Of a stretch of DNA of 64,000 nt, positions 62,711 to 64,000 are shown one piece after another. How positions within the stretch are numbered: the stretch's first letter is position 1; every line of letters begins with the position of its first letter. The translations under genes and the position numbers were made by a program. The notes under the pieces were generated by a model, which was not told where the DNA came from, did no database searches, and saw only the letters and a program-made list of their open reading frames with translations. The stretch lies in contig CAWICW010000020.1 in the NCBI GenBank assembly GCA_963834685.1, forward strand, positions 186,001 through 250,000, given 5' to 3'. This DNA comes from Palsa-504 sp963834685. GTDB lineage: Bacteria; Actinomycetota; Actinomycetes; Streptosporangiales; Streptosporangiaceae.

Positions 62711-64000
62711 ATGAGCTTCAATCTTGCTGTCATTCTCAGCGAAACCGCGCAATCATCACCGGACCGGCCTGTGGCGATGTTCCCCGGCGGCCAGCTTAGC
62801 TACCGGCAGCTAGATAAAGCGTCTGACCGTCTCGCGGCCTCTTTGGCGGCGGCCGGGATAATGCCTGGCGACTTCATCGCGCTGCAGTTGCCAAACATCC
62901 CGCAGTTCCTGATCTCCTACTTCGGGATCCTCAAGGCGGGCGGCGTGGTCGTGCCGCTCAACGTCTTGCTCAAGGCTCCGGAAGTAGCCTTCCATCTCGG
63001 CGACAGCGGCGCCCGCATCCTGATCACCTGGGAAGGGATCCTGGCCGAGGCCACTAAGGGGGCGGAGGCCGCAGGGCTCGATCAGATTTATGTCGTTGGT
63101 CACGCGGGCGATTCCGGGGTAGGCGTCCCGTTCGAACGGCTGCTGGCCGTCGAGGTGCCGCGCTTCGAGATGGCCACCCGGCAGCCGACAGATACGGCCG
63201 TCGTCGTCTACACCTCCGGGACGACGGGGCGACCCAAGGGCGCCGAGCTCACGCACCTCCAGCTGTACATGAACGCCGACATCCCCGGGCGCCTGTTCAA
63301 CGTCCAGCCTGACGACATCGTGATCACCGTACTGCCGCTGTTCCACGTGTTCGGCTTGTCCAGCATCTTGGACATCTGCGTGCGGTTCGGCTGCACCATG
63401 TCGCTGGTCCCGCGGTTCACCTCGGATGCGGTGCTGACCGCGATCCAGCGGGACCGGGCGACCATCTTCGAGGGCGTGCCCACCATGTTCGCCGACCTGC
63501 TCGCCTATCCGGACCTGGACAGCTACGATCTTTCCTCGCTGCGGATCGCTATCTCCGGCGGGGCGTCCATCCCCGCGCCGCTCCTTGACGCCTTCGAGGA
63601 GCGCTTCGGGCTGGTGATCCTCGAGGGCTACGGACTGACCGAGACCGCGTCGACGACGACCTTCAACATCAGCGCGGCCGAGCGCCGCGCGTACAGCGTC
63701 GGCAAGCCCATCTGGGGAACACAGACGCAGGTCTGGGATGAGCACGGCCGGCCGCTGCCCCCCGGCCCGGAACACGTGGGCGAGATCGTCACCCGCGGCC
63801 TGCACGTGATGAAGGGATACCTGCATAGCCCCGAGGCGACCGCTGCTGCTTTCACCGGTGACTGGCTGCAGACCGGTGACCTCGGCTACTTCGACGAGGA
63901 CGGGTTCTTGTTCATCGTCAGCCGCAAGAAGGAGCTCATCATCCGCGGCGGTTACAACGTCTACCCGAGCGAGATCGAGAACGTACTGCACGCCCACCCG
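62711..64000 (+). CDS. Long-chain-fatty-acid--CoA ligase-like acyl-CoA synthetase, C-terminus beyond the window
   Basis: ATG 62711 after AAGGGATGGGG. In 430 visible residues: LSYRQLDKASDRLAASLAAA, the P-loop VVYTSGTTGRPKGAELTHLQ, LPLFHVFGLSSILDICVRF, ILEGYGLTETASTTTFN, DWLQTGDLGYFDEDGFLFIV and SRKKELIIRGGYNVYPSEIE. This is the FadD-like adenylation domain; the C-terminal lysine motif lies outside. It would activate fatty or aromatic acids. Confidence 0.94.
   Translation, partial: MSFNLAVILSETAQSSPDRPVAMFPGGQLSYRQLDKASDRLAASLAAAGIMPGDFIALQLPNIPQFLISYFGILKAGGVVVPLNVLLKAPEVAFHLGDSGARILITWEGILAEATKGAEAAGLDQIYVVGHAGDSGVGVPFERLLAVEVPRFEMATRQPTDTAVVVYTSGTTGRPKGAELTHLQLYMNADIPGRLFNVQPDDIVITVLPLFHVFGLSSILDICVRFGCTMSLVPRFTSDAVLTAIQRDRATIFEGVPTMFADLLAYPDLDSYDLSSLRIAISGGASIPAPLLDAFEERFGLVILEGYGLTETASTTTFNISAAERRAYSVGKPIWGTQTQVWDEHGRPLPPGPEHVGEIVTRGLHVMKGYLHSPEATAAAFTGDWLQTGDLGYFDEDGFLFIVSRKKELIIRGGYNVYPSEIENVLHAHP

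Overview
The window comes from a high-GC actinomycete. The signs are strong GC bias at third codon positions, GTG/TTG/CTG starts, many start codons lying 6-9 bases after a TANNNT-type -10 box (leaderless messages), a GTP-dependent PEP carboxykinase, an F420 (Ddn-like) oxidoreductase, and a PopR/ClpP pair of the type known from Streptomyces. The genus cannot be fixed from the sequence; a Streptosporangiales-like or related soil actinomycete is a guess. There are no rRNA genes, no CRISPR array, no intact transposase and no prophage. There is one tRNA gene, tRNA-Val(TAC), near the right end.

Layout. 1-8.5 kb: a salicylyl-CoA 5-hydroxylase-like flavoprotein, RidA, a PaaX-type regulator, a DsbA-like protein with a beta-carbonic anhydrase, PEP carboxykinase and an MpaB-family oxygenase. 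9-12.3 kb: a two-gene MacB/FtsX-type ABC exporter. 12.3-14 kb: popR facing an overlapping pair of clpP genes, one of which lacks the catalytic serine. 14-19.3 kb: a VOC protein, an FHA-flavoprotein fusion, dodecin and propionyl-CoA synthetase. 19.6-22.1 kb: a homocysteine S-methyltransferase-like gene, two decayed oxidoreductases and a GntR regulator. 22-28 kb: a double beta-propeller secreted protein, F420- and LLM-type oxidoreductases and a PGPGW/DUF5995 fused reading frame. 27.3-32.4 kb: a damaged myo-inositol catabolic cluster (iolG, deleted iolC, iolB, iolD, an aldolase fragment). 32.5-42.5 kb: a second-type glutamyl-tRNA synthetase, membrane proteins and much gene debris, with repeats and operator-like palindromes. 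42.5-47.5 kb: arginine deiminase, a DODA-type dioxygenase, citrate synthase, fumarylacetoacetase and a CMD-like protein. 47.8-61.7 kb: an acyl-CoA catabolic block (ligase, acyl-CoA dehydrogenases, a two-subunit acyl-CoA carboxylase, a TIGR03084 protein, AtuA-like protein and enoyl-CoA hydratase), most like an Atu/Liu pathway for branched or isoprenoid acyl-CoAs. 61.8-64 kb: tRNA-Val, a broken hydrolase and a fatty-acyl-CoA ligase that runs off the edge.

Two themes stand out. First, gene decay is common, and at least three genes (iolC, a FAD oxidoreductase, an acyl-CoA synthetase) have lost their middle but kept their first and last codons, so translational coupling to neighbours survives. Other genes remain only as head or tail fragments. 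Second, the non-coding DNA holds several perfect palindromes and repeats: a dispersed hairpin (2449 and 19490), a 36-bp palindrome touching the popR start, a 33-bp promoter block shared by two related membrane-protein genes (34201 and 38830), and a threefold repeat at 38.4-39.2 kb.
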